Made by a program: the position numbers and the translations under genes. Shown in pieces: positions 24,715 to 32,996 of a stretch of 64,000 bases of DNA. Numbering within the stretch: the first letter of the stretch is position 1; every line of letters begins with the position of its first letter. The stretch covers positions 1 to 64,000 of the forward strand of contig CAZVRW010000013.1 of NCBI GenBank assembly GCA_964630265.1, given 5' to 3'. This DNA is from CAZBWP01 sp964630265 (lineage in GTDB: Bacteria; Pseudomonadota; Alphaproteobacteria; Rhodospirillales; Defluviicoccaceae). The notes beneath the pieces were generated by a model. That model was not told the origin of the DNA and did not search any database. It worked only from the letters and a program-made list of their open reading frames with translations.

Positions 24715-27246
24715 ATGCCAGTCGTTGTTATTGTCGACGACCGAATAACCAATCTGAAAATTCTTCGGCGTTTTGCCGAGCGGCTGGGACCAGACGTTTC
24801 TGTCTACACCTACGACGATGCCGAGCAGGCGCTCTCCGACATGACCGGGTATGCCGCCGACCTCATCGTCACCGACTACGTGATGCCGCGGATGAGCGGC
24901 GACGAGTTCATTCGGCAGTGCCGATCCGAGGCGGCCACCAGCGACGTTCCGATCATCGTGGTGACCGCCTACGAGGACAAGGAGTTCCGGTATCGCGCCT
25001 TGGACACGGGCGCCAGCGATTTCCTGCTCAGTCCGGTAGATGGGCGCGAATTCTGCATCCGCGCGCGCAACCTGCTGACGATCCGGGCGCAGCATCGCGC
25101 CCTGCATTCGCATGCCATCTCGCTCGAAAGCGAGTTGGAAACCGCCCAACGTCAGCATGCCGAGGAGATCGCCCATCGTGAACGGTTGCTGCGGCGCATC
25201 GTCAATACCGTCCCGGCACTGATCCGCGCGGCACCCGCCAATCAACCGGCAAGCCTCATCAATGTCTACCACCGCGACTTTTTCGGCCTCTCGGATCAGC
25301 CGGGCGGTAACCTCGCCGAACGCGCCGGCCGCGCCTATGTGGACCGCCACCTTCGCCTCGATCGTCGGATTCTCGAAACGGGGCGACCCATCGCCGACAT
25401 CGAAGAAACCGTTTCCGACAAGAACGGCAACGATCGCGTGCTGTTGACATCGAAGGCGGCCTTGGCGACGCCGGACGGCAAGGCCGATCAAGTGGTGACC
25501 GTCTCGCTCGACATCACCGAGCGCAAACGCGGCGAGCGGGCCTTGCGCGAAAGCGAGCAGCGGTTCCGGACCCTGGTCGAGAGTTCGGTGCTCGGCATCG
25601 TCATCGCCCGCGATGGTCGGCCGTTGTTCGCCAACCGCACCTTCGCCAACATGTTCGGCTATGGTCATCCCGACGAGATCCTGGCTCTCGACAACCTCGA
25701 TGGCCTCTACGATGCCAGCGAACTGCTGCGCATCAAGGAGTTCCGAGACCTGCGGGCGCGCGGCAAGATGGCGCCCGTCCGCTATGAATTCCAGGGGGTC
25801 CGCCGGGACGGCTCGCGCCTCTGGGCGGAGACGCAGGACCAGCAAATCATCTGGGACGGCCAGCCGGTCGTCCAGTCGACCGTCGCCGACATTACCCTGC
25901 GCAAGACCTACGAGCGGGACCTGCAGCGGCAAATCCACTACGACGAGTTGACCGACCTGCCGAACCGCGTCCTCGCCCTCGACCGCCTGCGCAGTGCCGT
26001 GGTCGGCGCCCGGCGCGGCCGCCACAAGGTCGGCGTGCTGTTCATCGATCTCGATCGCTTCAAGCGGGTCAACGACACCCTCGGTCACGCGACCGGCGAC
26101 GACCTGCTGCGCGCCGCGGCGGAACGCCTGTCCAACTGCATCCGCGCCGAGGATACCGTGGCGCGGCTCGGCGGCGACGAATTCCTGGTGATTCTCCCGA
26201 AGCTCAAATCGGCGGCCGATGCCGAGCCGGTGATCCACAAAATCCTCGAGACCTTCTCCCTGCCGTTCCTGCTCGGACCCGCCGAGGCTTATGTGACCGC
26301 CAGCATCGGCGTGACGATCTCTCCGGACGACAGTGACGATCCCAACATCCTGATCCAGAATGCCGATGCGGCGATGTATCGCGCCAAGGAACAGGACCGA
26401 AATACCTTCCATTTCTTCACGCCCGAGTTGAACCAACGCGCGCGCGAGCGGATGCTGTTGGAAAGCCATTTGCTGCACGCGCTCAGTCGCAACGAGCTGC
26501 AGCTCTACTATCAGCCGATCGTCGACATCCGCTCCGGCGTCGTCGTCGGCGCCGAGGCGTTGCTCCGCTGGTGGAATCCGACCCTCGGCAGTGTCGAGCC
26601 CGACCGTTTCATCCCGCTCGCCGAGGATACCGGCCTGATCGTCCCGATCGGACGGTGGGTGCTGGAGACCGCGTGCCGCCACCTGCGCGACTGGTCGGTC
26701 ACGGGACGCCCGCCGCTCCGCATCTCGGTCAACATCTCGACGCGCCAGTTTCGCGGCACCAGCCTGTCCTCCGAGATGAGCGACGCCATCAGCCGAAATC
26801 AGATCGATCCGCGGTGCCTGGAACTGGAGATCACCGAAGGGCTGCTGATGGACGACCTGCCGCAGACCCGCGCCAATCTGCACGCCCTGTCGCTGTTGCC
26901 GGTTCGGCTGTCGCTCGACGATTTCGGCACCGGATACTCCAGCCTGCGCTACCTTCGCGACATCCCCGTGGACGCGCTGAAAGTCGACAAGTCCTTCGTC
27001 ACCGACGTTTCCAATCCGGGCGGCAACGCGACGTTGGTCAAGACGATCATCGCCATGGGACACGAGCTCGGGCTGGAAGTCATCGGCGAAGGGATCGAGA
27101 CCAAGGATCAGCTCGATTTCCTGCGCCGCCATGGCTGCGATCTCGCGCAGGGTTTCCTGTTCAGCCGGCCGCTGCCGGCAGCGGAGTTTTTCCGCTGGCT
27201 GGCCGATCACCCGACCGCCCTCGACCCCTTACAAAACGCGTGCTGA
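24715..27246 (+). CDS. Response regulator with PAS, GGDEF and EAL domains
   Basis: 843-residue cytoplasmic c-di-GMP enzyme. The N-terminal receiver (about 1-120) has the acidic pair VDD (8-9) and phospho-acceptor Asp54 (IVTDYVMP), but the usual lysine after the fifth strand is serine (FLLSPVD). A linker coiled coil (about 125-165), a divergent PAS domain (about 170-275) and a clear PAS domain (about 285-400) follow. The GGDEF domain (about 405-565) has RLGGDEF and an RAED inhibitory site five residues upstream. The EAL domain (about 575-835) has EALLRWW, EITEGLLMDD, DDFGTGYSSL and GEGIET. Both enzyme domains look active. The GAGG site supports the ATG at 24715. It diverges from the rpfF-like gene and could be its receptor or output, as RpfR is in Burkholderia; that is inference. 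Confidence 0.92.
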   Translation: MPVVVIVDDRITNLKILRRFAERLGPDVSVYTYDDAEQALSDMTGYAADLIVTDYVMPRMSGDEFIRQCRSEAATSDVPIIVVTAYEDKEFRYRALDTGASDFLLSPVDGREFCIRARNLLTIRAQHRALHSHAISLESELETAQRQHAEEIAHRERLLRRIVNTVPALIRAAPANQPASLINVYHRDFFGLSDQPGGNLAERAGRAYVDRHLRLDRRILETGRPIADIEETVSDKNGNDRVLLTSKAALATPDGKADQVVTVSLDITERKRGERALRESEQRFRTLVESSVLGIVIARDGRPLFANRTFANMFGYGHPDEILALDNLDGLYDASELLRIKEFRDLRARGKMAPVRYEFQGVRRDGSRLWAETQDQQIIWDGQPVVQSTVADITLRKTYERDLQRQIHYDELTDLPNRVLALDRLRSAVVGARRGRHKVGVLFIDLDRFKRVNDTLGHATGDDLLRAAAERLSNCIRAEDTVARLGGDEFLVILPKLKSAADAEPVIHKILETFSLPFLLGPAEAYVTASIGVTISPDDSDDPNILIQNADAAMYRAKEQDRNTFHFFTPELNQRARERMLLESHLLHALSRNELQLYYQPIVDIRSGVVVGAEALLRWWNPTLGSVEPDRFIPLAEDTGLIVPIGRWVLETACRHLRDWSVTGRPPLRISVNISTRQFRGTSLSSEMSDAISRNQIDPRCLELEITEGLLMDDLPQTRANLHALSLLPVRLSLDDFGTGYSSLRYLRDIPVDALKVDKSFVTDVSNPGGNATLVKTIIAMGHELGLEVIGEGIETKDQLDFLRRHGCDLAQGFLFSRPLPAAEFFRWLADHPTALDPLQNAC

Positions 27247-27360
27247 GGCGACGGTTCGGCCGCCCCTTTCCTTCTCGGAACGAACTCGCTATTGAACCGG
27301 GGCGGTCGCGTGCGCGCGGCGCGGTCCGGATGCAGGCTGAACAAGTGGTTGTCAGTTTCG

Positions 27361-28089
27361 ATGGCTTTGGGGTTTCGCGAAGAACGGCGACGGCGACGGC
27401 GCAAGGCGCGCTGGGCGTTGTTCCGGTGGCTGTTCATGTTGGCGGCGATCGCCTTGGTTGGCACGCTGATTTTCCAGGTCGGCTACCAACGGGCGCGAAC
27501 CAATGAAGCGGCCATCCAGGCCGAAAAGAACGCCCTGCAGCAGCGCGTGGACAGCCTCCTCCTGGAGACCGATGCGCTGCGCGCGGCCGTCGAGGGACAG
27601 CGGCTGCAGGCGGAGGAGTGGCAAAAACGCTGGGAGCGCGATGTTCCCACCGGCCAACTGAAGACCATGTTCGATCTGGTCAACGATCGGCTCGATGCCG
27701 GCGTCTCACCGGAACGCCTGCAGTTCGTGATCACCGCCGCGACCGACGAGCGCGACTGCGATGACGTCGAAGGCACCAAGCGCTTCGTCGTTCGGACGCC
27801 GCTCTATCGCGGCGCGGAGGACGCTGTCCGGTTCGCCGACGGCACCCTGATCATCACTGCAACGGGACCATCGGCGCGCGACGCCGAGGGCCGGCCGGAA
27901 GCCTGGTTCGATCCGACCGAGGAAATCACCCTCAACGTCAACCACATCAGCGGCCAGACGTCTTCCGTCACCGGCCGTCTGCCGCTGCAACACGCCATCG
28001 TGATCGGCAACCAGGAGTACCGGTTCAACGTCGTCGCGGGCAGCCGGGGCTTCGTCGAGATTACGTCGGATCGCTGCCGGTTTCCGTAG
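27361..28089 (+). CDS. Membrane-anchored coiled-coil protein of unknown function
   Basis: About 242 residues. The very basic N-terminus (EERRRRRRKARW) is followed by one transmembrane helix (about 21-41, LFMLAAIALVGTLIFQVGY), a coiled coil (about 48-85, AAIQAEKNALQQRVDSLLLE) and a C-terminal globular beta-rich domain (about 100-242) with two cysteines (ERDCDD, SDRCRF) that could form a disulfide. The topology suggests a periplasmic C-terminus. No catalytic motif was recognised. The start at 27361 has a weak ribosome site. Its end overlaps the convergent gene at 28061 by 29 bases. Confidence 0.75.
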   Translation: MALGFREERRRRRRKARWALFRWLFMLAAIALVGTLIFQVGYQRARTNEAAIQAEKNALQQRVDSLLLETDALRAAVEGQRLQAEEWQKRWERDVPTGQLKTMFDLVNDRLDAGVSPERLQFVITAATDERDCDDVEGTKRFVVRTPLYRGAEDAVRFADGTLIITATGPSARDAEGRPEAWFDPTEEITLNVNHISGQTSSVTGRLPLQHAIVIGNQEYRFNVVAGSRGFVEITSDRCRFP

Positions 28090-28339
28090 GCGGGGCCGCG
28101 GGTGGAGCCGCGGCCGCGTCCTCCGCGTAGGGGTTTTCCAGGGAGTCGATGACGGCGGCGAAAACCTCGCGGAGCTGGCCTTCGTCGCAGCCCATCAGCA
28201 ACGCATCCTCGAACGCGTCTTGGCACATCTGCCGGATTTCCGAGAGATTCTCGTTCAGCACCTTGAGTTTCTCGTCGCACGCGACGGTCGATCCGTCGGC
28301 CAGTCTCCAGACGATCGACCGCTGCTGCTCCCGGCTCAC
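28061..28339 (-). CDS. Small conserved-looking helical protein, unknown function
   Basis: 92-residue cytoplasmic protein with a well-formed helical core (KLKVLNENLSEIRQMCQDAFEDALLMGCDEGQLREV) and a Pro/Ala tail. It starts inside the stop of the upstream Nudix gene (ATGA overlap at 28336-28339), so the pair is translationally coupled. The core resembles short uncharacterised alphaproteobacterial proteins, but no named family was recognised. The 3' end overlaps the convergent membrane-protein gene by 29 bases. Confidence 0.65.
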   Translation of the reverse strand: MSREQQRSIVWRLADGSTVACDEKLKVLNENLSEIRQMCQDAFEDALLMGCDEGQLREVFAAVIDSLENPYAEDAAAAPPAAPPTETGSDPT

Positions 28340-28854
28340 GCGGGTTCCCCGAATCGCTTTGGGCGAAATCGCGGCGGGCCCGATCCTGTTGGCCCGAATC
28401 CTGTTGATCGAACGGCGACGTGCGGCGTCAGCCGCGATCCGAGGATCGCGAGGATACGCCGTAAACCCGGCTCACGCACGCACGCCTGGGCCTTGGCGAG
28501 GTTCATCCAAGCGCGCCGACGCTGGGTCTGCTCATCCCATTTGGGCAGCACCGCGGTCACCTGCATCGGAAAGACCTGAACGACGCAGTGCGCGCTGCGC
28601 CCCGGTCGCCGCTTGGTGTAGAGGTAGCTCCCAAGGCAGCCGCCGGTCACCACGCCGATCACACCACCCTCTTCCGCCGCCTCCTTGACGGCGGATGCGG
28701 CCGGGGTCAGTCCCGGTTCGATCATGCCTTTCGGCACCACCCACCGGCTGCTGACCTTCGTCGTCACCAGAAGGACCCGGACCTCGGCGCCGACCATGCG
28801 ATAAGGAACAACCGCAGATTGGGTAATCGATGGAATCGCTGGATCCTCCTGCAT
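28336..28854 (-). CDS. Nudix hydrolase (DIPP-like)
   Basis: 172-residue Nudix-fold pyrophosphohydrolase. The Nudix box is recognisable (GMIEPGLTPAASAVKEAAEEGG, about residues 44-65; preceded by WVVPK), although the first box glutamate is replaced by leucine and RE is KE. The metal-binding EE pair is kept. This pattern, with PKG before the box, resembles the diphosphoinositol/diadenosine polyphosphate group. The start at 28854 has a GCAGGA site. The C-terminal tail (about 145-172) is low complexity (Pro/Gly/Arg). It forms a two-gene operon with the downstream small helical protein. The substrate is uncertain. Confidence 0.8.
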   Translation of the reverse strand: MQEDPAIPSITQSAVVPYRMVGAEVRVLLVTTKVSSRWVVPKGMIEPGLTPAASAVKEAAEEGGVIGVVTGGCLGSYLYTKRRPGRSAHCVVQVFPMQVTAVLPKWDEQTQRRRAWMNLAKAQACVREPGLRRILAILGSRLTPHVAVRSTGFGPTGSGPPRFRPKRFGEPA

Positions 28855-29111
28855 CAATCCTGCGCCCTTTCGTCGGTGGACATCCATCGCGTGGTGTCCA
28901 TGGCGGCTCCTGCCCGTACCGCCAACCTTAAGACCCATTCCCAGGATAGCAGCGACGGCGTCGGTGAACAGGATCATGGCATCGGAGCAGTGGGGCGCAA
29001 CCGCGTCGACGACGACATTAACGACGCTGGAAAAAGACGCTGGGGATCGACGCTGTGGATCGATTGCATGGTCACTGGCATGCCAACCCTTGATCAACCC
29101 TGGTGCGTGGC

Positions 29112-29453
29112 CTACCGCGCCCCTCCAGCGCGCGCCACCGGCGGCGGCAAGGCATCCTCGCGGCCCTGCCGCTCGGCGATCCTTTCGAGGATCGTCCGCT
29201 TGGCGGCGTCGCTCGCTTTCGACCAACCGGCAATCTCCTCCAACGAACGGAGGCATCCGAGGCACAACCCGGTTGATGGCTCAATCTTGCAGACACCAAC
29301 GCAGGGCGAAGCGATAGACGAGGAATCAACCTTGGGCAACGCGGCTCCCGGACCCAAATCAGGCAAAATAGCAAGTGTGCTGCAGCGCACACGCAACTCT
29401 TCGTAAACCAGTTTCACCGAAGGTTCAACGGCAATGACCACCCGGATAAGCAC
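29112..29453 (-). CDS. DUF1289 domain protein (putative metal-binding)
   Basis: Short protein whose C-terminal half is a DUF1289 domain: SPCVGVCKIEP and TGLCLGCLRSLEEIAGW, with four cysteines arranged as if to bind a metal or iron-sulfur cluster. The function is not known. The N-terminal 45 residues are unconserved, and the start is uncertain (GTG at 29453, or one of several internal TTG/GTG codons nearer to the domain). The next gene on this strand is the Nudix gene 257 bases downstream, with no shared promoter evident. Confidence 0.75.
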   Translation of the reverse strand: MLIRVVIAVEPSVKLVYEELRVRCSTLAILPDLGPGAALPKVDSSSIASPCVGVCKIEPSTGLCLGCLRSLEEIAGWSKASDAAKRTILERIAERQGREDALPPPVARAGGAR

Positions 29454-29894
29454 GAGAAAATTCGTTGTGGGAACCGCGCCTGCCGTTTGTGCAGTGCAGC
29501 AATTGGCTGTTGACCCGGCGCTTGCCGCCTTCTAAAGGCGAGGTGCCGGGTGGTGGTCCGTTGGAGCATTGGATCGATCGCCGGGTTCGCGAGGGTCGGG
29601 AGGAGTGAGCCACGACGTTATGGACTAGTGGTTCGATGCTGACGGATGAGTCCCATCCGTCAGCATCGAACCACCAGATCAATAGCTAAGTGGATCGACC
29701 GATCTGACGCTTGGGCACCAAGCGTCAGATCCGATCCACTAGGTCCCTCGCCCCAGCCAGCGGACCGGGACCGGCCAGCGGCAGCGAGCCACCGGATGGC
29801 CTGTTCGTGCGTCGGCGACGCAGGGCGGCCCTGTGACCCAACTTCGCCGTTGGACGCCGGTTGTTGATCGGGTCTGACAGCCATCGAGCCCGAC
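29454..29894. other. Divergent intergenic region carrying two hairpins
   Basis: 441 bases between the DUF1289 gene and the Pat-like gene. Apart from the two long hairpins listed separately, no gene or clear promoter was identified. Confidence 0.5.
29628..29740. repeat. Two related long hairpins in tandem
   Basis: Hairpin A: arms 29628-29648 and 29654-29674, perfect over 21 bp, with a 5-base loop. Hairpin B: arms 29689-29714 and 29718-29740, 23 bp with a 3-base bulge (ACC, 29698-29700) and a 3-base loop. Both begin AGTGG-N-TCGA and contain CTGACG in the left arm, so they look like diverged copies of one element. Neither has a T-run, and both lie upstream of a start codon, so they are not simple terminators. 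Confidence 0.75.
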
Positions 29895-32579
29895 ATGCCA
29901 ATCCGCAATCTCAATAAGATGTTCTATCCGCAATCCGTCGCCGTGATCGGGGCGAGCAACCGCGAAGGCGCGGCCGGCCATGTGGTGATGCGCAATCTGC
30001 TGCGCGGCGGGTTCGAGGGCCCGATCATGCCGGTGTGTCACGACCAACGCGCCGTCGCCGGCGTCCTCGCCTATCCGAACGTCGCCGCCTTGCCGATGAC
30101 CCCCGATCTCGCCGTCGTGGCAACGGACAGCCAGGACGTGCCCGCCGCCATCGACGCCCTAGGGGCACGCGGCACCCGAGCGGCAGTGATCCTCACGGCG
30201 GCGCCGGCGCCTGGGTCCGAGGCCCGCGGACGCAGCTTCCGCGACGCGATTCGCGAGCCTGCCCGCGCCCACGGCATGCGCATTCTGGGTCCCACCTGCC
30301 TCGGGTTGATGGTGCCGCACATCGGTCTCGACGCGAGTTCGGCGCACGTCAGCGCCCGGACCGGCAGCATGGCCTTCGTCTCCCAATCGGCCGCCATCTG
30401 CACCGGCGTCCTCGACTGGGCGAAACGACGGAACATCGGCTTCGCCCACTTCATCTCGCTCGGTGACGTTGTCGACCTCGAGTTCTCCGACCTCCTCGAT
30501 TTCCTCGGTTCGGACGCGATGACCCGCGCCATCCTCCTGTTCGTCGAGGGGATAGAGAACGGTCGAGCGTTCATGTCGGCGGGCCGCGGCGCCAGCCGCA
30601 ACAAGCCGGTCATCGTCATCAAGGCCGGGCGGGTTCCGGAAGGGCAGCGGCTGGCCGTCGAGCGCAGCGGCGCCCCGATCGCCGGAGACGGCGTCTACGA
30701 TGCCGCGATCAGCCGCGCCGGCATGTTGCGGGTGTCCAGCTTCGGCGAATTGTTCGCCGCCGTCGAAACGCTGGCGCGCGGCAAGGCGCCACGCGGCGAC
30801 CGGCTGGCGGTCATCGCCAACGGACACGGCTTGGCGATTATGGCCGCCGATGCCCTGATCATGAAGGGCGGCTGTCTCGCCGAACTCGCCGACGCAACGC
30901 GTATGCAACTCGCCGACGTGCTGCCCGAGGGCGCTCCCGCGGGCAATCCGATCAGCGTGACCACGGACGCAGCGCCCAGCGTCTACGGCGATGCCGCACG
31001 CATCCTGCTCAAGGCCCACGAAGTCGACGCCGTCATGGTCCTGCACGTGCCGACGGCAATGGCATCGAGCACCGAGGCGGCCGCACGCATCATCGAGGTC
31101 GCAAAACAGAACGGGGGGAACCTGCTCACGTGCTGGATGGGCGGGGAAACGGTGGAGGCGGCGCGCGGGCTCTTCGCCGAAGCGCGCATCCCCACCTACG
31201 ACACGCCGACCCAGGCGATTGACGCCTTCATGCACCTGGTCCGCTTCCGGCGGAATCAGGAAATTCTCATGGAAACGCCACCGTCGAAGCCACTGGAATT
31301 TACCCCGGCGGCCGATGCGGCGCGGATGGTCGTCGATCACGCCCTGGCGCGCGGCCGCCACGATGTCGGCGAGGTCGGCGCCCACGCGCTGCTCGCCGCC
31401 TATGGCATTCCATGCCTCGAAACCCACGTCGTCACCTCCGCCGACGCCGCCGTCGAGTTCGCCTGCCGTCTCGGCTTCCCGGTCATCATCGGTGGCGGCA
31501 ATGGGGCCGACACCATCGGCCCCGACGGCACACGCGAAGATACCCTGCTCGATACGCCTGCCGCGGTGCGCGCCGCGGCAGAGCGGGCTTTCGACCGGCT
31601 GGACGCCGCGGCCGCCCCCGGCAACCGCGCCGGCGTGACCGTGAAGAAGCTGCCAATGCGCCTCGGCGGCCGCTTGGTCCGTCTGGAAATCGAAACCGAC
31701 CCGGTGTTCGGCCCGGTCATTCTGTTCGGCGCGGGCGGTCCGACCGCATCTCTCCTGCGCGACCGGGCGGTGGCGCTGCCGCCCCTGAACATCCCGTTGG
31801 CGCGCGACTTGGTGTCGCGCACCAGGATCGCAAAGGCCCTGCAGGCGAACGGCACGGTTGCAGCGGCCGACCTGGAGGCCCTCTATCTGACGCTGGTCAA
31901 ACTTTCGCAGATGACGATCGACATTCCGGAGATCGTCAGTCTGGACATCAATCCGATGATCCTCGACCGCGATGGACTGATCGCGACCTCCGCACGCTTG
32001 ACCCTGACGCCGCTCGATCGCCGCATCCAGTCCCGACTCGCCATCCGCCCCTACCCGAAGGAACAGGAGGAGGAGTTTCAGTTGGCGTCCGGGCATCGCG
32101 TGCTGCTGCGGCCGATCCGCCCGGAGGATGAGCCTGAGCACTATGACTTCCTGTCCCGGATCACACCCGAGGATCTGCGGATGCGGTTCTTCGGTGTCAT
32201 CGGGCGGATGTCCCACGCAGAAATGGCCCGGTTCACCCAGATCGACTACGATCGGGAGATGGCCTTCATCGCCACCGCCGCAAAACCGACAGGCGACGGC
32301 CGCGAGACACTGGGCGTGGTGCGGACGATCACCGATCCCAACAATGACACCGCGGAGTACGCGATCCTTGTCCGCTCCGACCTGAAGGGCCAAGGTCTCG
32401 GCCGAAAGTTGATGGACAAGATGGTACGCTATTGCCGCACCCGCGGCACCCGGCGGATCGTCGGTCAGGTCTTGCGAGAGAACCGCTCGATGCTCGGCCT
32501 CGTCACCGATCTCGGCTTCGTCGGCCATGCCGTGCCCGATGACGACGTGGTCGATGTCCAGTTGCCGCTGGAGCCGTAG
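29895..32579 (+). CDS. Pat-like protein acetyltransferase (NDP-forming acyl-CoA synthetase-like plus GNAT)
   Basis: 894 residues with the architecture of Pat/YfiQ protein lysine acetyltransferases: a CoA-binding Rossmann domain (about 1-130), a succinyl-CoA synthetase-like domain (about 140-450), an ATP-grasp domain (about 475-700) and a C-terminal GNAT domain (about 735-894; LRPIRPEDEPEHYDF, SDLKGQGLGRKLM). In active acyl-CoA synthetases a phospho-histidine lies in the motif SHTGA; here the equivalent segment reads ERSGA, so the synthetase half is probably catalytically dead, as in known Pat proteins. It probably acetylates and silences acyl-CoA synthetases. Start 29895 fits the family N-terminus. 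It is monocistronic, with the hairpin pair upstream. Confidence 0.88.
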   Translation: MPIRNLNKMFYPQSVAVIGASNREGAAGHVVMRNLLRGGFEGPIMPVCHDQRAVAGVLAYPNVAALPMTPDLAVVATDSQDVPAAIDALGARGTRAAVILTAAPAPGSEARGRSFRDAIREPARAHGMRILGPTCLGLMVPHIGLDASSAHVSARTGSMAFVSQSAAICTGVLDWAKRRNIGFAHFISLGDVVDLEFSDLLDFLGSDAMTRAILLFVEGIENGRAFMSAGRGASRNKPVIVIKAGRVPEGQRLAVERSGAPIAGDGVYDAAISRAGMLRVSSFGELFAAVETLARGKAPRGDRLAVIANGHGLAIMAADALIMKGGCLAELADATRMQLADVLPEGAPAGNPISVTTDAAPSVYGDAARILLKAHEVDAVMVLHVPTAMASSTEAAARIIEVAKQNGGNLLTCWMGGETVEAARGLFAEARIPTYDTPTQAIDAFMHLVRFRRNQEILMETPPSKPLEFTPAADAARMVVDHALARGRHDVGEVGAHALLAAYGIPCLETHVVTSADAAVEFACRLGFPVIIGGGNGADTIGPDGTREDTLLDTPAAVRAAAERAFDRLDAAAAPGNRAGVTVKKLPMRLGGRLVRLEIETDPVFGPVILFGAGGPTASLLRDRAVALPPLNIPLARDLVSRTRIAKALQANGTVAAADLEALYLTLVKLSQMTIDIPEIVSLDINPMILDRDGLIATSARLTLTPLDRRIQSRLAIRPYPKEQEEEFQLASGHRVLLRPIRPEDEPEHYDFLSRITPEDLRMRFFGVIGRMSHAEMARFTQIDYDREMAFIATAAKPTGDGRETLGVVRTITDPNNDTAEYAILVRSDLKGQGLGRKLMDKMVRYCRTRGTRRIVGQVLRENRSMLGLVTDLGFVGHAVPDDDVVDVQLPLEP

Positions 32580-32711
32580 CCGACCGACGCGGATCGGTCG
32601 ATCGCATGGCTTTTCGCGAGATCTCCATGGCCGAGTGCGCCCAGGGCCGCCCGGTACGCGCGGTTGGCGCCGTGGCGTCTGCGGCCAAGGCTGCGGGGCG
32701 TGGGGCGGTTG

Positions 32712-32996
32712 CCGGCCCTCGAGACGGTGCAGGCGGTAGCGGGCGGCAATGGCGAAGGGGTCCTGGATTTCGCCGCGCGCATCCAGTTGCAGATCCCCCA
32801 CCTGCCGATGCATTTCCCGCAGCGCGGCCCGGTGCGGCAGGCAACGCCGACGAGGCTTCGCGTGCGATCCACCCGGCAGTCGCGGGCACAAAGGTCGCAC
32901 GCATCGAGGCGTGTGGGGGCCGTCGCCGCGCGGTGGGCCAGCGCGCCGCTGCGTTGGAGATCAATGTAGCCGGGCATCACGGACATTGCCGTCATT
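32712..32996 (-). pseudogene. Remnant of a PflA/PflX-like radical-SAM gene
   Basis: The minus-strand ATG at 32996 overlaps the cyclase stop (ATGA) and begins a frame with PGYIDLQRSGALAHR, CDLCARDCRVDR and GVACRTG, which resembles the N-terminus of PflX-type radical-SAM activating proteins. After about residue 57 the similarity switches to another frame (EMHRQVGDLQLDARGEI, a piece from the middle or late part of the same family) and then AARYRLHRLEG, which resembles the C-terminus. The radical-SAM CxxxCxxC core and most of the barrel are missing. This is best explained by internal deletions plus a frameshift. It is non-functional, but its position suggests it was once coupled to the cyclase gene. 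Confidence 0.55.

Noticed and set aside
24595..27210. 871-residue minus-strand open frame
   Set aside because: Exact antisense of the REC-PAS-GGDEF-EAL gene; long antisense frames are expected at this GC content.
29628..29740. Integron attC sites or a terminator pair
   Set aside because: No attC core sites (RYYYAAC/GTTRRRY) or integrase, no T-runs, and the element lies upstream of genes.
30159..32900. 913-residue minus-strand open frame
   Set aside because: Antisense shadow of the Pat-like gene; only its first ~50 codons overlap the radical-SAM remnant, which explains the family-like peptide there.
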